A stretch of 64,000 bases of DNA, taken from positions 38,541-102,540 of the forward strand of contig CAXBLG010000005.1 of assembly GCA_963976395.1 (NCBI GenBank), written 5' to 3'. Both the position numbers and the translations under genes were made by a program. The notes below the pieces were generated by a model. The model had not been told where the DNA came from, ran no database searches, and worked only from the letters and a program-made list of their open reading frames with translations. This stretch comes from UBA11612 sp963976395 (GTDB lineage Bacteria > Pseudomonadota > Alphaproteobacteria > Rhodospirillales > Rhodospirillaceae). Positions 55,082 through 64,000 of the stretch are shown in pieces (the first letter of the stretch is position 1; the number at the start of each line of letters is the position of its first letter).

Positions 55082-56641
55082 ATGAATCGTTTACGCGCTT
55101 TGGGCTGTGCCGGATTGTTATCGGTGAGTCTCACCGCCTGCCCCGGTCCAAATGCCCCCTATCCGGTCAAGGACGTTTCCATCAATGAGTTGGCCGCCGA
55201 CCTCGCCGCCGGACGCACCAAGTCCGAGGCCATCACGGAGGCCTATATCGAGCGCATCAACACCTTGAACCCGGCTTTGCGCGCCGTCATCGTCATAGCG
55301 CCGGATGCCCTCGAACAGGCTCGCGCCTCTGATGCCCGCCGCACTGAGGGCAAAACCCTAGGCCCGCTCGACGGCATTCCGATTCTGCTGAAAGACAACA
55401 TTGAAGCGCTGGGTATGGCGACCACCGCCGGCTCGCTGGCGCTTGCGAACAACTTTCCCCGACGCGATGCGCCGCTCGTCCAAAATCTTAAAAATGCCGG
55501 AGCCGTGATTCTCGGCAAGGCCAATCTGTCTGAATGGGCCAACTTCCGCTCGTCCGAGTCCTCCAGCGGCTGGAGCGCCGTCGGCGGCATTGCCCGCAAC
55601 CCACACGACCTCACCCGCACCGCCTGCGGCTCCAGCTCCGGCTCCGGCGTCGCGGCCTCCGTTAGTCTTGCCGCTGCGACTGTTGGTACGGAAACCGATG
55701 GTTCCGTTACCTGCCCTTCGGCCATCACCGGCATTGTCGGCCTCAAGCCGACGGTCGGTCTTGTTTCGCGCAGCGGTATTGTACCGCTCAGCGCCAGCCA
55801 AGACACCGCCGGCCCCATGACGCGCACGGTGGCCGATACCGCCGCGCTGCTCACCGCCATGGCCGGAAACGATCCGGACGATCCGGCAACCAGAAACGCC
55901 GACGCTCACAAAACCGATTATGTCGCCGCACTTAATTCAGATGCACTGAAAGGCGCGCGCATCGGCGTTGTGCGTTTTCTTGATGGCTACTCAGCGCAGA
56001 CCTTGGCCGTGTTCAACACCGCGCTCGAAACTCTCAAGGCCCAAGGCGCCGAGTTGGTGGACATCGACACCTTCGACTTCGGCGCCATGGGCGACGATGA
56101 ACTCACCGTCCTGCTCACCGAATTCAAGTCCGGGCTCAACGCCTACTTGGCCGAGACACCGCCCGAAGTCACCGCGCGAACGCTTGCGGACCTCATTGCC
56201 TTCAATGCCGCCGAGCCGCGTGAACTCGCCTGGTTCGGCCAGGACTTGTTCGAACAGGCCGAAGCCACGAACGGTCTCGGCGATGCCGAGTACATCCGCG
56301 CGCAAGGCGCGGCCAAACGCGCGGCTGGACCGGACGGCATCGACCGGCTGTTGGCCGAGCACAATGTCATCGCCATGGTTGCGCCCACCACCAGCCCGGC
56401 CTGGCTGATCGACCCCGAGAACGGCGATGCCTACGGTGCATCGGCGACGCGGCTATCAGCGGTGTCGGGCTATCCGCACCTCACCGTGCCGATGGGCTTT
56501 GTGAACAATTTACCGGTCGGGCTTTCGTTCATGGGCCCGGCGTGGTCCGAGTCCCTGCTGCTCTCGCTGGGCTACGCCTTCGAGCAGGCCGCCCCGGCAC
56601 GGCGCGCCCCGCCCGACCCGGCGCCGGGCGGGAAGGACTGA
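55082..56641 (+). CDS. Amidase-signature lipoprotein
   Basis: The 519-residue product starts with a lipobox (LLSVSLTACPGP, Cys near 20). The amidase signature is complete: Lys in PILLKDNIEA, Ser in TRTACGSSSGSGVAASVSLA and the nucleophile Ser in GTETDGSVTCPSAIT. It hydrolyses amides on the outer face of a membrane; whether it acts on peptidoglycan-related or other amides is unknown. Convergent with the permease gene five bases downstream. Confidence 0.92.
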   Translation: MNRLRALGCAGLLSVSLTACPGPNAPYPVKDVSINELAADLAAGRTKSEAITEAYIERINTLNPALRAVIVIAPDALEQARASDARRTEGKTLGPLDGIPILLKDNIEALGMATTAGSLALANNFPRRDAPLVQNLKNAGAVILGKANLSEWANFRSSESSSGWSAVGGIARNPHDLTRTACGSSSGSGVAASVSLAAATVGTETDGSVTCPSAITGIVGLKPTVGLVSRSGIVPLSASQDTAGPMTRTVADTAALLTAMAGNDPDDPATRNADAHKTDYVAALNSDALKGARIGVVRFLDGYSAQTLAVFNTALETLKAQGAELVDIDTFDFGAMGDDELTVLLTEFKSGLNAYLAETPPEVTARTLADLIAFNAAEPRELAWFGQDLFEQAEATNGLGDAEYIRAQGAAKRAAGPDGIDRLLAEHNVIAMVAPTTSPAWLIDPENGDAYGASATRLSAVSGYPHLTVPMGFVNNLPVGLSFMGPAWSESLLLSLGYAFEQAAPARRAPPDPAPGGKD

Positions 56642-56646
56642 GCCGG

Positions 56647-59073
56647 TTACTCGTACCGCAACGCTTCAACCGGCCGCGAGCGCGCGACCAGAAGCGCGTG
56701 ACCGATCACCGTCAACAGGGCAATGGCCAGCGCAAGCGCCGAAGCGGCTACAAAAACCCACAATTCCAAATCGATGTGATAAGCGAAGCCTTCCAGCCAG
56801 CGCCGCATGACAAAATACGCCACCGGCCACGCAATCACGTTGGCCCAGAGCACCGGCTTGGTGAACTGCCACAGCAGAAGGCGCAGAATATCCGCCCGGC
56901 TCGCCCCCATCGCCTTGCGGATACCGATTTCCTTGGTGCGCTGTTCAGCCGCAAATGCGGATAAGCCGAACAACCCGAGGGCGGCGATAACGACCGTCGC
57001 CAAAGAGAACGCCGAGAACGCTTGGGTTTGACGAATGATGTCGAGATACTGTGTCTGCACGTGCTGGTCGTAGAACCGGCGTGCAATAGGACGGCCCGTG
57101 CCCCGCTCTTCCCAGATTTGATCAATCGCTTGCAGGGTTTCACCGACGTGCGTGCCGTCGAGCTTAATCACCAGATTCTGCGCTTTACTGGCCGGACAAA
57201 AAGCAGCAGCTTCCACTGCTTGTCGCATCGAGCCTGTGGGAAAATCCGCTACGACGCCGACAACCTCTATCCCTCGGTCGGGCCACGATTGCCCGAGTAT
57301 GGACTCAGGCGACGTAAATCCGAATTTCCGGACCGCGGTTTCATTAATCACGGCCGGACATATTCGCGATCGCCCCTCAGCGGAAGCCCCCGCCGCAGCG
57401 TTCGTGGCTGCCGAAAAGAACCGTCCTGCCACGGGCTCCAGTCCATACAGATCAAACAGCTCGGCATCGACGCCGATGTAAAACAAATTAAACTGCGTGC
57501 CGTCCGGCAACGTCGTTAACCCCACCGGGGCTGTGCCGCCGAGCAGTCCGTCGCCGGCGCAAGCTGCGCCCCGCACACCGGCCAAGACCGCGATGCGGTC
57601 CTTGAAACCGTCGTCGCAAGGCGCGGAGACCAGCAATAACTGATCCGTGTCCAACTTAAACCCGCTGGCCATGGCAAACGTGGTCTGGCGGCCGATCACC
57701 GCCGTCGCCACAATCAGGCCGATCAGGATGGTGAACTGCGCAATCACCAGCATGGGCCGAAGCGGCCCCGGCGACTCGTGCGCACCGGCATCGCCCTTCA
57801 GCACCGCCGCCGGACGAAACCTCGACAGCACCAAGGCCGGATACAGACCGCCCAAAACGCCTGTTCCCCCTAAAAGCGCGGGAAGCACCACCATCAGCCA
57901 CGGGTCGTGTCCGAAATCGAACGCGATATCGCGGTCCAAAAACCCGTTGAAGGAGGGCAGGAATAAATCCACCAGCGCGACGGCGGCGACAAGGCCCACG
58001 CCGACATACAGGAACGACTCGCCCATGAACTGGACCATCAGATGGCGCACCCGCGCACCGGAAGCTTTGCGCACGCCCACTTCAACCGCGCGGCGGCTGG
58101 CCCTCGCCGTCATCAGGTTGACGAAATTGGCAACGGCGATCAGCAGAATCAAACCGCCGGTGGCGAGTAAGGCTCCCGCCATCACGCCGTCTCCGGAAGG
58201 CTTGAGCAAACCGTAGTGGGCAAACGTGTACTGGTCTTTTTGCGGCAGCGTATGAATTTCAGATAGGGATTGAAACTCATATGACATGAGATCACTGGCA
58301 CGGGCATCAGGACCGAAGAGCGGAATATAAGGCTCCATAGAGACGCGCCGCTCGATGAGGGACGGCACCTCCGCTTCAGTCTCCGCCAATGTACCCGGCG
58401 CGAGCCGCAGATAGGTCAACACTGGTCCAAGACCGAAATTATCCGGGTATGCGGCGGCGAAAGGGGAAACCGCCGCGCGGCTAGACGCAATGATGTCGAT
58501 CTTCAGATGCGTGCGCGAAGGAAAATCTCCCAGCACCGCCGAAACGCGCAGCGGGGTGGTGCGATCAAGTTCAAGCGTTTCGCCGACGACATGATCGCGG
58601 CCAAAATACTTTCGCGCCATTTCGCGAGTGATAACCACGCCGCCGGGTTGCTGCAAGGCTTGTTGCAGATCGCCCGCGAGGGCCGGTAACGGAAACACCG
58701 TGAAGAAAGTTGGATCGGCCCAGACAACTGTTTCATTGGCTTCGATCTCGCCGGCGCGAACGCCGTGGGGCTCGGGCCACAACCGCACGGCGGCTATGAC
58801 GTTTGCGAGACCCTCCTCAAACCACGCGGCCTCGGCTGGGCCGGAGGCGACGGTGCTGAGGGTTGCGCCGCCGGGCGGCCGGACGGTTTTCGCAAGACGG
58901 ACGACATTTTCATGCCCCGGTATCCATGCATCGAAACTGACCTCATCGCGCACAAAAAGCACGATCAGGAGTGTAGCCGCGAAGCCCACCGCCAGCCCGA
59001 CGATATTAATCGCCGCATACAGCTTATTGCGCACAAGGTTACGCAGCGCGGCGGCGAGGTAGTTACGTAACAT
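56647..59073 (-). CDS. MacB/FtsX-type ABC permease (second tandem copy)
   Basis: The 808-residue protein has an N-terminal helix (NIVGLAVGFAATLLIVLFV), a periplasmic MacB_PCD domain, three helices (around 290-400), a further periplasmic part, and a last FtsX domain ending EQRTKEIGIRKAMGASRADI, LLLWQFTKPVLWANVIAW and SRPVEALRYE. It is clearly paralogous to the next permease: both start MLRNYLAAALRNLVRNKLYA. It would work with the ATPase of the same operon in exporting a substrate across the envelope. Confidence 0.93.
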   Translation of the reverse strand: MLRNYLAAALRNLVRNKLYAAINIVGLAVGFAATLLIVLFVRDEVSFDAWIPGHENVVRLAKTVRPPGGATLSTVASGPAEAAWFEEGLANVIAAVRLWPEPHGVRAGEIEANETVVWADPTFFTVFPLPALAGDLQQALQQPGGVVITREMARKYFGRDHVVGETLELDRTTPLRVSAVLGDFPSRTHLKIDIIASSRAAVSPFAAAYPDNFGLGPVLTYLRLAPGTLAETEAEVPSLIERRVSMEPYIPLFGPDARASDLMSYEFQSLSEIHTLPQKDQYTFAHYGLLKPSGDGVMAGALLATGGLILLIAVANFVNLMTARASRRAVEVGVRKASGARVRHLMVQFMGESFLYVGVGLVAAVALVDLFLPSFNGFLDRDIAFDFGHDPWLMVVLPALLGGTGVLGGLYPALVLSRFRPAAVLKGDAGAHESPGPLRPMLVIAQFTILIGLIVATAVIGRQTTFAMASGFKLDTDQLLLVSAPCDDGFKDRIAVLAGVRGAACAGDGLLGGTAPVGLTTLPDGTQFNLFYIGVDAELFDLYGLEPVAGRFFSAATNAAAGASAEGRSRICPAVINETAVRKFGFTSPESILGQSWPDRGIEVVGVVADFPTGSMRQAVEAAAFCPASKAQNLVIKLDGTHVGETLQAIDQIWEERGTGRPIARRFYDQHVQTQYLDIIRQTQAFSAFSLATVVIAALGLFGLSAFAAEQRTKEIGIRKAMGASRADILRLLLWQFTKPVLWANVIAWPVAYFVMRRWLEGFAYHIDLELWVFVAASALALAIALLTVIGHALLVARSRPVEALRYE

Positions 59074-59082
59074 GACCTACCC

Positions 59083-61491
59083 CTACTCGTACCTGAGCGC
59101 TTCAACCGGCCGCGAGCGCGCGACCAGCAGGGCGTGACCGATGACCGTAGCAACGGCAATGACCAGCGCCAGCGCCGAAGCCGCAAGAAAAATCCAAAGT
59201 TCCAAATCTAGGTGATAAGCAAAGCCTTCAAGCCAGCGCTTCATAATGAAATACGCAGCGGGCCACGCGATGACGTTCGCCCACAGCACCGGCTTAGTGA
59301 ACTGCCACAAGAGCAGCCGCAAAACATCGGCCCGGTTCGCGCCCATGACCTTACGTATGCCGATCTCTTTGGTGCGTTGTTCGGCGGTGAAGGCAGAGAG
59401 GCCGAATAGGCCGAGACAAGCAATAAAAATGGCTAGAAGGGCCATCAGCAGGAGAAATCCTCCGAGACGCAGCACATCTCCATAAAACGCCAAGAAGTAC
59501 TGCCAAAGCGGAATGCGAGAAATGAGTTGCGCCGGATTAAAGCGCCGCCAAATGTCGTCGATACCTGCGTATGTTTCCGCACCAATCTCAGGGTCCAACC
59601 GAAGATTGATGAGGCCGGTAGCGGAAAGATCGACAAAGTAACCAGTCGGATTCACCGGCTGACGAACCGCGTTAAAAGCAAAGTCACGCACAACGCCAAT
59701 AACCCTAAAGGCATTTTCTTCTGCTGAACTGGGCGCCCACCTCACCACTTGTCCAACAGCCGCCGCCGGAGATGGGTAGCCGAGTTGCTGAACGGCCCGT
59801 TGATTAAGGACAACTAAACGCGGTTGCGCTTCAGCGCCAGGCGTACCTTGCACACGCGTCTCTGGGAAAAAGGTGCCCGCCACAGGCTCTAGGCCGAAAA
59901 ATGACAGGAAGTTGTCGCCGGTCGGCACAGCGTATACACCCGCCGTCGTGCCATCAGCAGCCACCATGTCGCCTTGACGCTGTCCGATATTCAATCCGAA
60001 GAATGATGAACACGATGTCGAAACCACACCTGGAACAGTTTGCAATTCATCGAGGAGCGCGGGGCGGCAATCGGATGAGGTCATTACCACTACATTGCTC
60101 GTATCTACTCCTATGCCGTTGCCCATGGCGTACAGACTCTGACGCGCGATAATTCCGGTAGCGAGTATAAGAAGTGTCAAAATAGTGAATTGACCAACAA
60201 CTGAGAAATGGCGTCCTGTGCTCACCCCAAACACTGACGTCAGATCACCCTTGAGTACTAAGCTCGGCCGGGTCGACGAGAGCACAATCGTAGGATAAAG
60301 GCCGGACACAAAAGCCACGCCAAGGCCCGTCGCAACTACACCTGCCATCAGATCCGGCTCTTGCATGAAGGAAAGCTCCACTGCACGCTGGAACACCGCG
60401 TTGAGCACGGGCAACAATATTTTTGTCAGACCGATTGCAAATATGATTGCAACGGTAACGTATAAAAGTGCTTCGCCCGCAAATTGCGTAAAAACATGCG
60501 CTCGGGTAGCGCCCGATGTTTTCCGCACCCCCACCTCGACCGCACGACGGGAGGCACGCGCTGTAATCAGGTTGACGAAATTGATTATTGCAATAATCAA
60601 AATAAGCCCGCCCACGATACCCACGCCAATTAAGGCCGTCCTATCTGCCGGCGGCTTCATTGCCGGGAGTTCACTGAGCGTCAGGTGAACGGCGCGCAAT
60701 GGAATAAGAAGAAGCGCGATTCCATGCCCCGGACCTTGCTGAAAGTGCGTATCTAAAAATGTAGGCAATCCGCTTTCGACACCCAAAACAGAAGCGCCGG
60801 ACTTAAGACGAATCAAGATGTGGGCAATCAGATTTGCGCCACTAACAACCTCTCCCCTATCGATCTTGGAGAGAACGGAAAAGGTCGCCTGACCTGATGC
60901 GAAAATTTCAGCGTTTAGATTGGTGTTGGACGGCAAATCTTCCAAGACAGCAGAAATCTGCATAGGGTGCTGGCCGAAAATAGTAATTGTCTGGCCTATG
61001 GGCAAATCCGTTCCGAAGTATTTGCGTGCCATTCTTCGAGTCAGGACAATACCGTCAGGCTGCGACAAGGCCGTTGCAAGGTCTCCAGCCGCAACAGGCA
61101 ACGGCACAACTGAAAATATGCTGGGATCAGCCCAATACACCGCGTCGTTTGACTCAACATCCCCGTTTTTCAGCTGAGCCCGCCCCGGCGCAATGCGGGC
61201 AATGCTCTCGATGTCTGGAAAAGCTATGGTCATCTCAGCAGTGAGCCCGGCAGCAACCGTCGCCGTATCTACAATCAGCGGCCCTCGGCCGGATTGTTCA
61301 AAGCTGGTGTGCACATTGTAAACTCTCTCCGCGCCAGAAATAAAATTGTCGTAGCTAAACTCGTCGCGCACGAAAACCGTGATAATAAGCGCTGCGGCAA
61401 ACCCCACAGCCAGCCCGACAATATTGATCGCCGCATACAACTTGTTGCGCACCAGATTGCGCAGCGCGGCAGCAAGGTAGTTGCGCAGCAT
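59083..61491 (-). CDS. MacB/FtsX-type ABC permease (first tandem copy)
   Basis: The 802-residue protein has the same plan as its neighbour (NIVGLAVGFAAALIITVFV near residue 22, MacB_PCD, three central helices, C-terminal EQRTKEIGIRKVMGANRADV). The ATG at 61491 overlaps the ATPase stop as TAATG, so it is translationally coupled. The longer frame to 61701 runs through the ATPase in another frame and is rejected. The ends of the two paralogs are nearly identical while the periplasmic middles have diverged, suggesting different partners or ligands. Confidence 0.94.
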   Translation of the reverse strand: MLRNYLAAALRNLVRNKLYAAINIVGLAVGFAAALIITVFVRDEFSYDNFISGAERVYNVHTSFEQSGRGPLIVDTATVAAGLTAEMTIAFPDIESIARIAPGRAQLKNGDVESNDAVYWADPSIFSVVPLPVAAGDLATALSQPDGIVLTRRMARKYFGTDLPIGQTITIFGQHPMQISAVLEDLPSNTNLNAEIFASGQATFSVLSKIDRGEVVSGANLIAHILIRLKSGASVLGVESGLPTFLDTHFQQGPGHGIALLLIPLRAVHLTLSELPAMKPPADRTALIGVGIVGGLILIIAIINFVNLITARASRRAVEVGVRKTSGATRAHVFTQFAGEALLYVTVAIIFAIGLTKILLPVLNAVFQRAVELSFMQEPDLMAGVVATGLGVAFVSGLYPTIVLSSTRPSLVLKGDLTSVFGVSTGRHFSVVGQFTILTLLILATGIIARQSLYAMGNGIGVDTSNVVVMTSSDCRPALLDELQTVPGVVSTSCSSFFGLNIGQRQGDMVAADGTTAGVYAVPTGDNFLSFFGLEPVAGTFFPETRVQGTPGAEAQPRLVVLNQRAVQQLGYPSPAAAVGQVVRWAPSSAEENAFRVIGVVRDFAFNAVRQPVNPTGYFVDLSATGLINLRLDPEIGAETYAGIDDIWRRFNPAQLISRIPLWQYFLAFYGDVLRLGGFLLLMALLAIFIACLGLFGLSAFTAEQRTKEIGIRKVMGANRADVLRLLLWQFTKPVLWANVIAWPAAYFIMKRWLEGFAYHLDLELWIFLAASALALVIAVATVIGHALLVARSRPVEALRYE

Positions 61492-62174
61492 TACGCAGCC
61501 GCCATCTCGGGTACCGTAATGCGCCCATCCAGGAAATGAATCGTCCGCTGGGCGCGCGCGGCAAATGCTTCCGAGTGCGTAACCATCACCACCGCCGTAC
61601 CCGCGCCGGCCACCTGCTCCAGCAATTCCATCACCGCTTCGCCGTTGGCGGAGTCCAGATTTCCCGTCGGCTCGTCGGCCAAAATCAGCTTGGGCTCGCA
61701 CACCAGGGCGCGGGCTACGGCCACACGCTGCTGCTGCCCGCCCGAGAGTTGCTGCGGCAAATGCTTAGCGCGGTGCGCAAGGCCGACGCGCTCAAGCACT
61801 TTGGCCACGCGCTTTCGGCGCTCGGCAGCAGGCACGGCGCGGTAGATCAACGCCACCTCAACGTTCTCGGCCACATTCAAATCATCGATCAGGTTGAAGC
61901 TTTGAAACACAAAGCCGATGCCGACCGAGCGGCGCAATACAGTGAGTTGTTGCTCGGAGTATTTGGCCACCTCCTCGCCGTAAAACCAATATTGGCCGGA
62001 GCTAGGCCGGTCGATCAGGCCTAGAATGTTGAGAAATGTGGATTTACCGCAGCCCGACGGACCGGCGACCGCCAAAAACTCATCGCTGCCGATTTCAATC
62101 GACACGCCGTCCAGCGCCAAGGTTTGCACGTCGGTTGTCTCGTAAACCTTAGTGACGTTTTCCAGTTTCAGCAT
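61491..62174 (-). CDS. ABC transporter ATPase (MacB/LolD type)
   Basis: The 227-residue protein has Walker A GPSGCGKSTFLN, signature LSGGQQQRVAVARAL and Walker B LILADEPTGNLDSANGE, with a Q-loop FQSFNLI. It powers the two downstream permeases. It follows the HlyD adaptor gene behind a palindromic element, so the mRNA may be processed or attenuated there. Confidence 0.97.
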   Translation of the reverse strand: MLKLENVTKVYETTDVQTLALDGVSIEIGSDEFLAVAGPSGCGKSTFLNILGLIDRPSSGQYWFYGEEVAKYSEQQLTVLRRSVGIGFVFQSFNLIDDLNVAENVEVALIYRAVPAAERRKRVAKVLERVGLAHRAKHLPQQLSGGQQQRVAVARALVCEPKLILADEPTGNLDSANGEAVMELLEQVAGAGTAVVMVTHSEAFAARAQRTIHFLDGRITVPEMAAA

Positions 62175-62198
62175 GATCCTTCTCCGTAAAAATTATGT

Positions 62199-62300
62199 GT
62201 CATGCTTGCGCGCCAGCGCGAGCATCCAGGGGTTTGTTGTTTTACTGGAAAACAAAAACCATAAATCTCTGGATTCTCGGACCTTCGGTCCAAGAATGAC
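62199..62300. repeat. REP/MITE-like composite palindrome
   Basis: The element starts GTCATGCTT and ends AGAATGAC, with CATCCAGG and TCTGGATTC facing each other inside. Each end is itself a hairpin: GCTTGCGC-gcca-GCGCGAGC (62204-62223 region) and ATTCTCGGACC-ttc-GGTCCAAGAAT (62273-62297), the latter with ten of eleven pairs. This GTCAT...ATCCAG/CTGGAT...ATGAC framework is characteristic of short repeats spread in many proteobacterial genomes. It lies between two genes of one operon. Confidence 0.7.
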
Positions 62301-62331
62301 GGATGTATGTGATGTAAGATGAAACTCCCCC

Positions 62332-63639
62332 CTATCTCGTCAAAACAATGCGGTCGATCCGCTCATATCCCGTGTAGTCCGAAGTAATCACCCGCTCGCC
62401 CGCGGCTAGCCCGCTGACCACTTCCACTTGCTCGCTGTTACGCCGTCCGATCTTGATGCGACGCCGATCGGCTGAGCTATCGTTCGTCATCACGAACACC
62501 CAATCTCCGCCCGTGCGTTCCAGAAACGCCCCCGCCGGTAAAATGAGCCCGGCCTGATCAGCGCCCAGCGCCAGCTTGCCCTGCACCGCTTGGCCGGTGA
62601 CAAGTCCGCCGGGCTCGGCCCCTTCAAACGCAAGATCAACGGCAAAGCGTCCGTCCTTTACCTGCGGATAAATGCGGGTAATGCGCGCCTTCGCGGTTTG
62701 GCCGTTCACCTCAACGTCCGAGAGTTGCCCCTCGCGCACGCGGGCGAGATAAAACTCGTCCACATCGGCGGAAAGTTTGTAGCCGGTGTCGGGCGTAATC
62801 TCGGCAAGGCGCTGGCCGGGGTTGCGATTCTCGCCCACCTTCAGGTCGATGTCCGTGATTCGGCCCGCCAGTGGCGCACGCACGATCAAACTGTCCAGCT
62901 TGCTGCGCACCACTTCCAAATTCAGCTGAAGTTTTTCCTGCTGGTCGTGAATGGCCGGCAGCAAGCGCGCTCGCAATTCCGCCTGACGTTTATTGCTCTC
63001 GGCCTGCACCGGGCGCAGCCGCTCAAAGTGCGCGAGTTCATCGCGAATTTGATCCAGCCGTTCTTGCGGCACCGCGCCCTTGGCCGCGAGTTCGTCCCGG
63101 CGGTCTTCCGAGCGCGACAAGCGCACGATGTTATAGTCGATGTCCGCCAAGGCACGCTCGTTGGCGATCATGTTTTGCTCTAGCGCAATCTCGTTTTGCT
63201 GAAGCTGTGAGATGGCCTGATTGAGCTGCGATTCCTGTTGAATGACTTGTAATTGCAGATTGGTGTTGCCGAACTCGATCAAGCGTTGGCCCGCCTCCAC
63301 CATCTCACCCGGCTCCACCAGCACTCGCTCGACCCGCCCGCCCTCAGTAGCATCAAGATAGATGGTATCGCGCGGCACCACCTTGGCCCGCAGCGGGATG
63401 AGATCGCGGAACACGTCCTGCACGACGGCGGATACCGTCAACTGCACGGCAGGCACCCGCAACGTACGGGCGCTATCGCCAAGAACCAGCGCCAGCACGG
63501 TTAAGGCCAATGCCGCGCTCCCGGCAATCGCCGCGCCCACGCGCACGCCCAAAGGCCACTTGGTCCAAAGATTGGGCTCGATCTTGCGGTCCATGGCCGC
63601 GCCCGAGGTTTCGGCTAACTTGAGACTTGCGACCGCCAT
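62332..63639 (-). CDS. HlyD-family membrane fusion (periplasmic adaptor) protein
   Basis: The product has a membrane helix (VRVGAAIAGSAALALTVLAL near residue 40), a biotinyl-lipoyl-like hairpin (GRVERVLVEPGEMVEAGQ, then GRITDIDLKVGENRNPGQ), a long coiled coil of about 110 residues rich in Gln and Glu (SQLNQAISQLQQNEIALEQN), and a beta-barrel end. It links the ABC permease to an outer-membrane exit. The start is uncertain: TTG 63651, ATG 63639 or ATG 63594. Confidence 0.9.
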   Translation of the reverse strand: MAVASLKLAETSGAAMDRKIEPNLWTKWPLGVRVGAAIAGSAALALTVLALVLGDSARTLRVPAVQLTVSAVVQDVFRDLIPLRAKVVPRDTIYLDATEGGRVERVLVEPGEMVEAGQRLIEFGNTNLQLQVIQQESQLNQAISQLQQNEIALEQNMIANERALADIDYNIVRLSRSEDRRDELAAKGAVPQERLDQIRDELAHFERLRPVQAESNKRQAELRARLLPAIHDQQEKLQLNLEVVRSKLDSLIVRAPLAGRITDIDLKVGENRNPGQRLAEITPDTGYKLSADVDEFYLARVREGQLSDVEVNGQTAKARITRIYPQVKDGRFAVDLAFEGAEPGGLVTGQAVQGKLALGADQAGLILPAGAFLERTGGDWVFVMTNDSSADRRRIKIGRRNSEQVEVVSGLAAGERVITSDYTGYERIDRIVLTR

Positions 63640-63661
63640 GACGTATCCCAATGCCCGCGCG

Positions 63662-64000
63662 CTAAGGTTTGCCGCGGCGCTTCATCTTGTCGGCGATCAG
63701 GCGTAGTTGCTGCGGATCGACCAACGACGACTTCACCAGCTCGGCCAGCACGTCTTCCACCGAGCCGCCGCAGAACTTGTCGGCGATGCGCTTGACCGCT
63801 TTTGCGGCAATCTGCCCCCGGGTTTCCTTGGCTTGATACATGAAAGCGCCGTGCTCGACCCGGTGGGTGAGGTAGCCCTTCTCTTCCAACCGCCGCAGCA
63901 CCGTGCGGATGGTGGGATCTTTCAAAGGGCGCGGCAGCAGTTTGCGCACCGCCGCTGCCGTCATCGCGCCGTGGGTCCAGATCAAATTGGCGATCTCGTG
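63662..64000 (-). CDS. BlaI/MecI-type winged-helix repressor, cut by the window edge
   Basis: The frame enters at the right edge and reads HEIANLIWTHGAMTAAAVRK, then KDPTIRTVLRRLEEKGYLTHR, the BlaI/CopY winged helix, followed by a C-terminal dimer part ending KMKRRGKP. The first about 15 residues lie outside the window. BlaI repressors are cut by a BlaR/M56 protease; no such gene is visible inside the window. It ends 22 bases before the HlyD gene, so it probably controls the efflux operon. Confidence 0.88.
   Translation of the reverse strand, partial: HEIANLIWTHGAMTAAAVRKLLPRPLKDPTIRTVLRRLEEKGYLTHRVEHGAFMYQAKETRGQIAAKAVKRIADKFCGGSVEDVLAELVKSSLVDPQQLRLIADKMKRRGKP

Noticed and set aside
61494..61701. 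Longer start for the first permease
   Set aside because: It overlaps the ATPase gene in another frame, and the TAATG overlap at 61491 gives a clean coupled start.

Overview
The window is a stretch of chromosome from an alphaproteobacterium. Support comes from the class I lysyl-tRNA synthetase, a DUF1489 protein, a heme A synthase, a CIRCE-controlled groES-groEL pair and hopanoid-transport (HpnN/HpnM-like) genes. Genes are dense and GC-rich, on both strands, with many convergent pairs only a few bases apart. I see no rRNA, tRNA, CRISPR array, prophage or insertion sequence. Family names are from memory and motif reading; no database search was run.

Layout. 1-5.2 kb: a cut msrB, an EamA permease, and a leftward signalling group (degenerate EAL-like protein, cache-HAMP-SpoIIE phosphatase, DUF1489). 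5.6-13.7 kb: a rightward fatty-acid beta-oxidation cluster (SCP2 protein, acyl-CoA ligase, thiolase, FadN-order dehydrogenase/hydratase, acyl-CoA dehydrogenase, thioesterase). 13.8-22.1 kb: a methyltransferase, class I lysS, a DinG-like helicase broken by one in-frame TAG, a TPR-surface carbohydrate protein, a decayed glutathione S-transferase and an unknown membrane protein. 22.2-24.3 kb: groEL/groES with terminator and CIRCE operator. 24.5-28.4 kb: a lipid-A-associated small protein with a GT2 transferase, then ctaA and tldD.

28.4-32.3 kb is the least explained locus. Leftward genes encode an outer-membrane-barrel candidate and a secreted Arg-rich repeat protein; rightward genes encode DUF6502 and a DUF5666 lipoprotein with GGTG repeats. 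An array of GTGGGT/ACCCAC palindromes lies between the two arms, one centred on a perfect TATAAT. A strong hairpin with pseudoknot potential lies inside the left arm. I read this as an envelope locus that may be autoregulated by DUF6502.

32.3-43.8 kb: a membrane protein, a histidine kinase, pirin, a GT61 transferase, an S10 carboxypeptidase-like protein, a cold-shock protein, an SDR epimerase, an exported unknown, and HpnN facing HpnM. 44.2-48.2 kb: a tightly overlapping operon of S1C protease, MoxR ATPase, DUF58 and VWA proteins. 48.2-51.8 kb: a leftward group with a 39-residue membrane protein, a two-TM ion channel, a Cys-motif coiled-coil protein, a two-domain lipid/metal-type exported protein and ChrA. 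52-56.6 kb: a class III aminotransferase (possibly HpnO-like), a quinone-reductase-like MDR, a YqaA protein and an amidase lipoprotein. 56.6-64 kb: a leftward efflux operon with a BlaI-type repressor (cut by the edge), HlyD adaptor, ABC ATPase and two tandem paralogous MacB/FtsX-type permeases, with a REP/MITE-like palindromic element between adaptor and ATPase.
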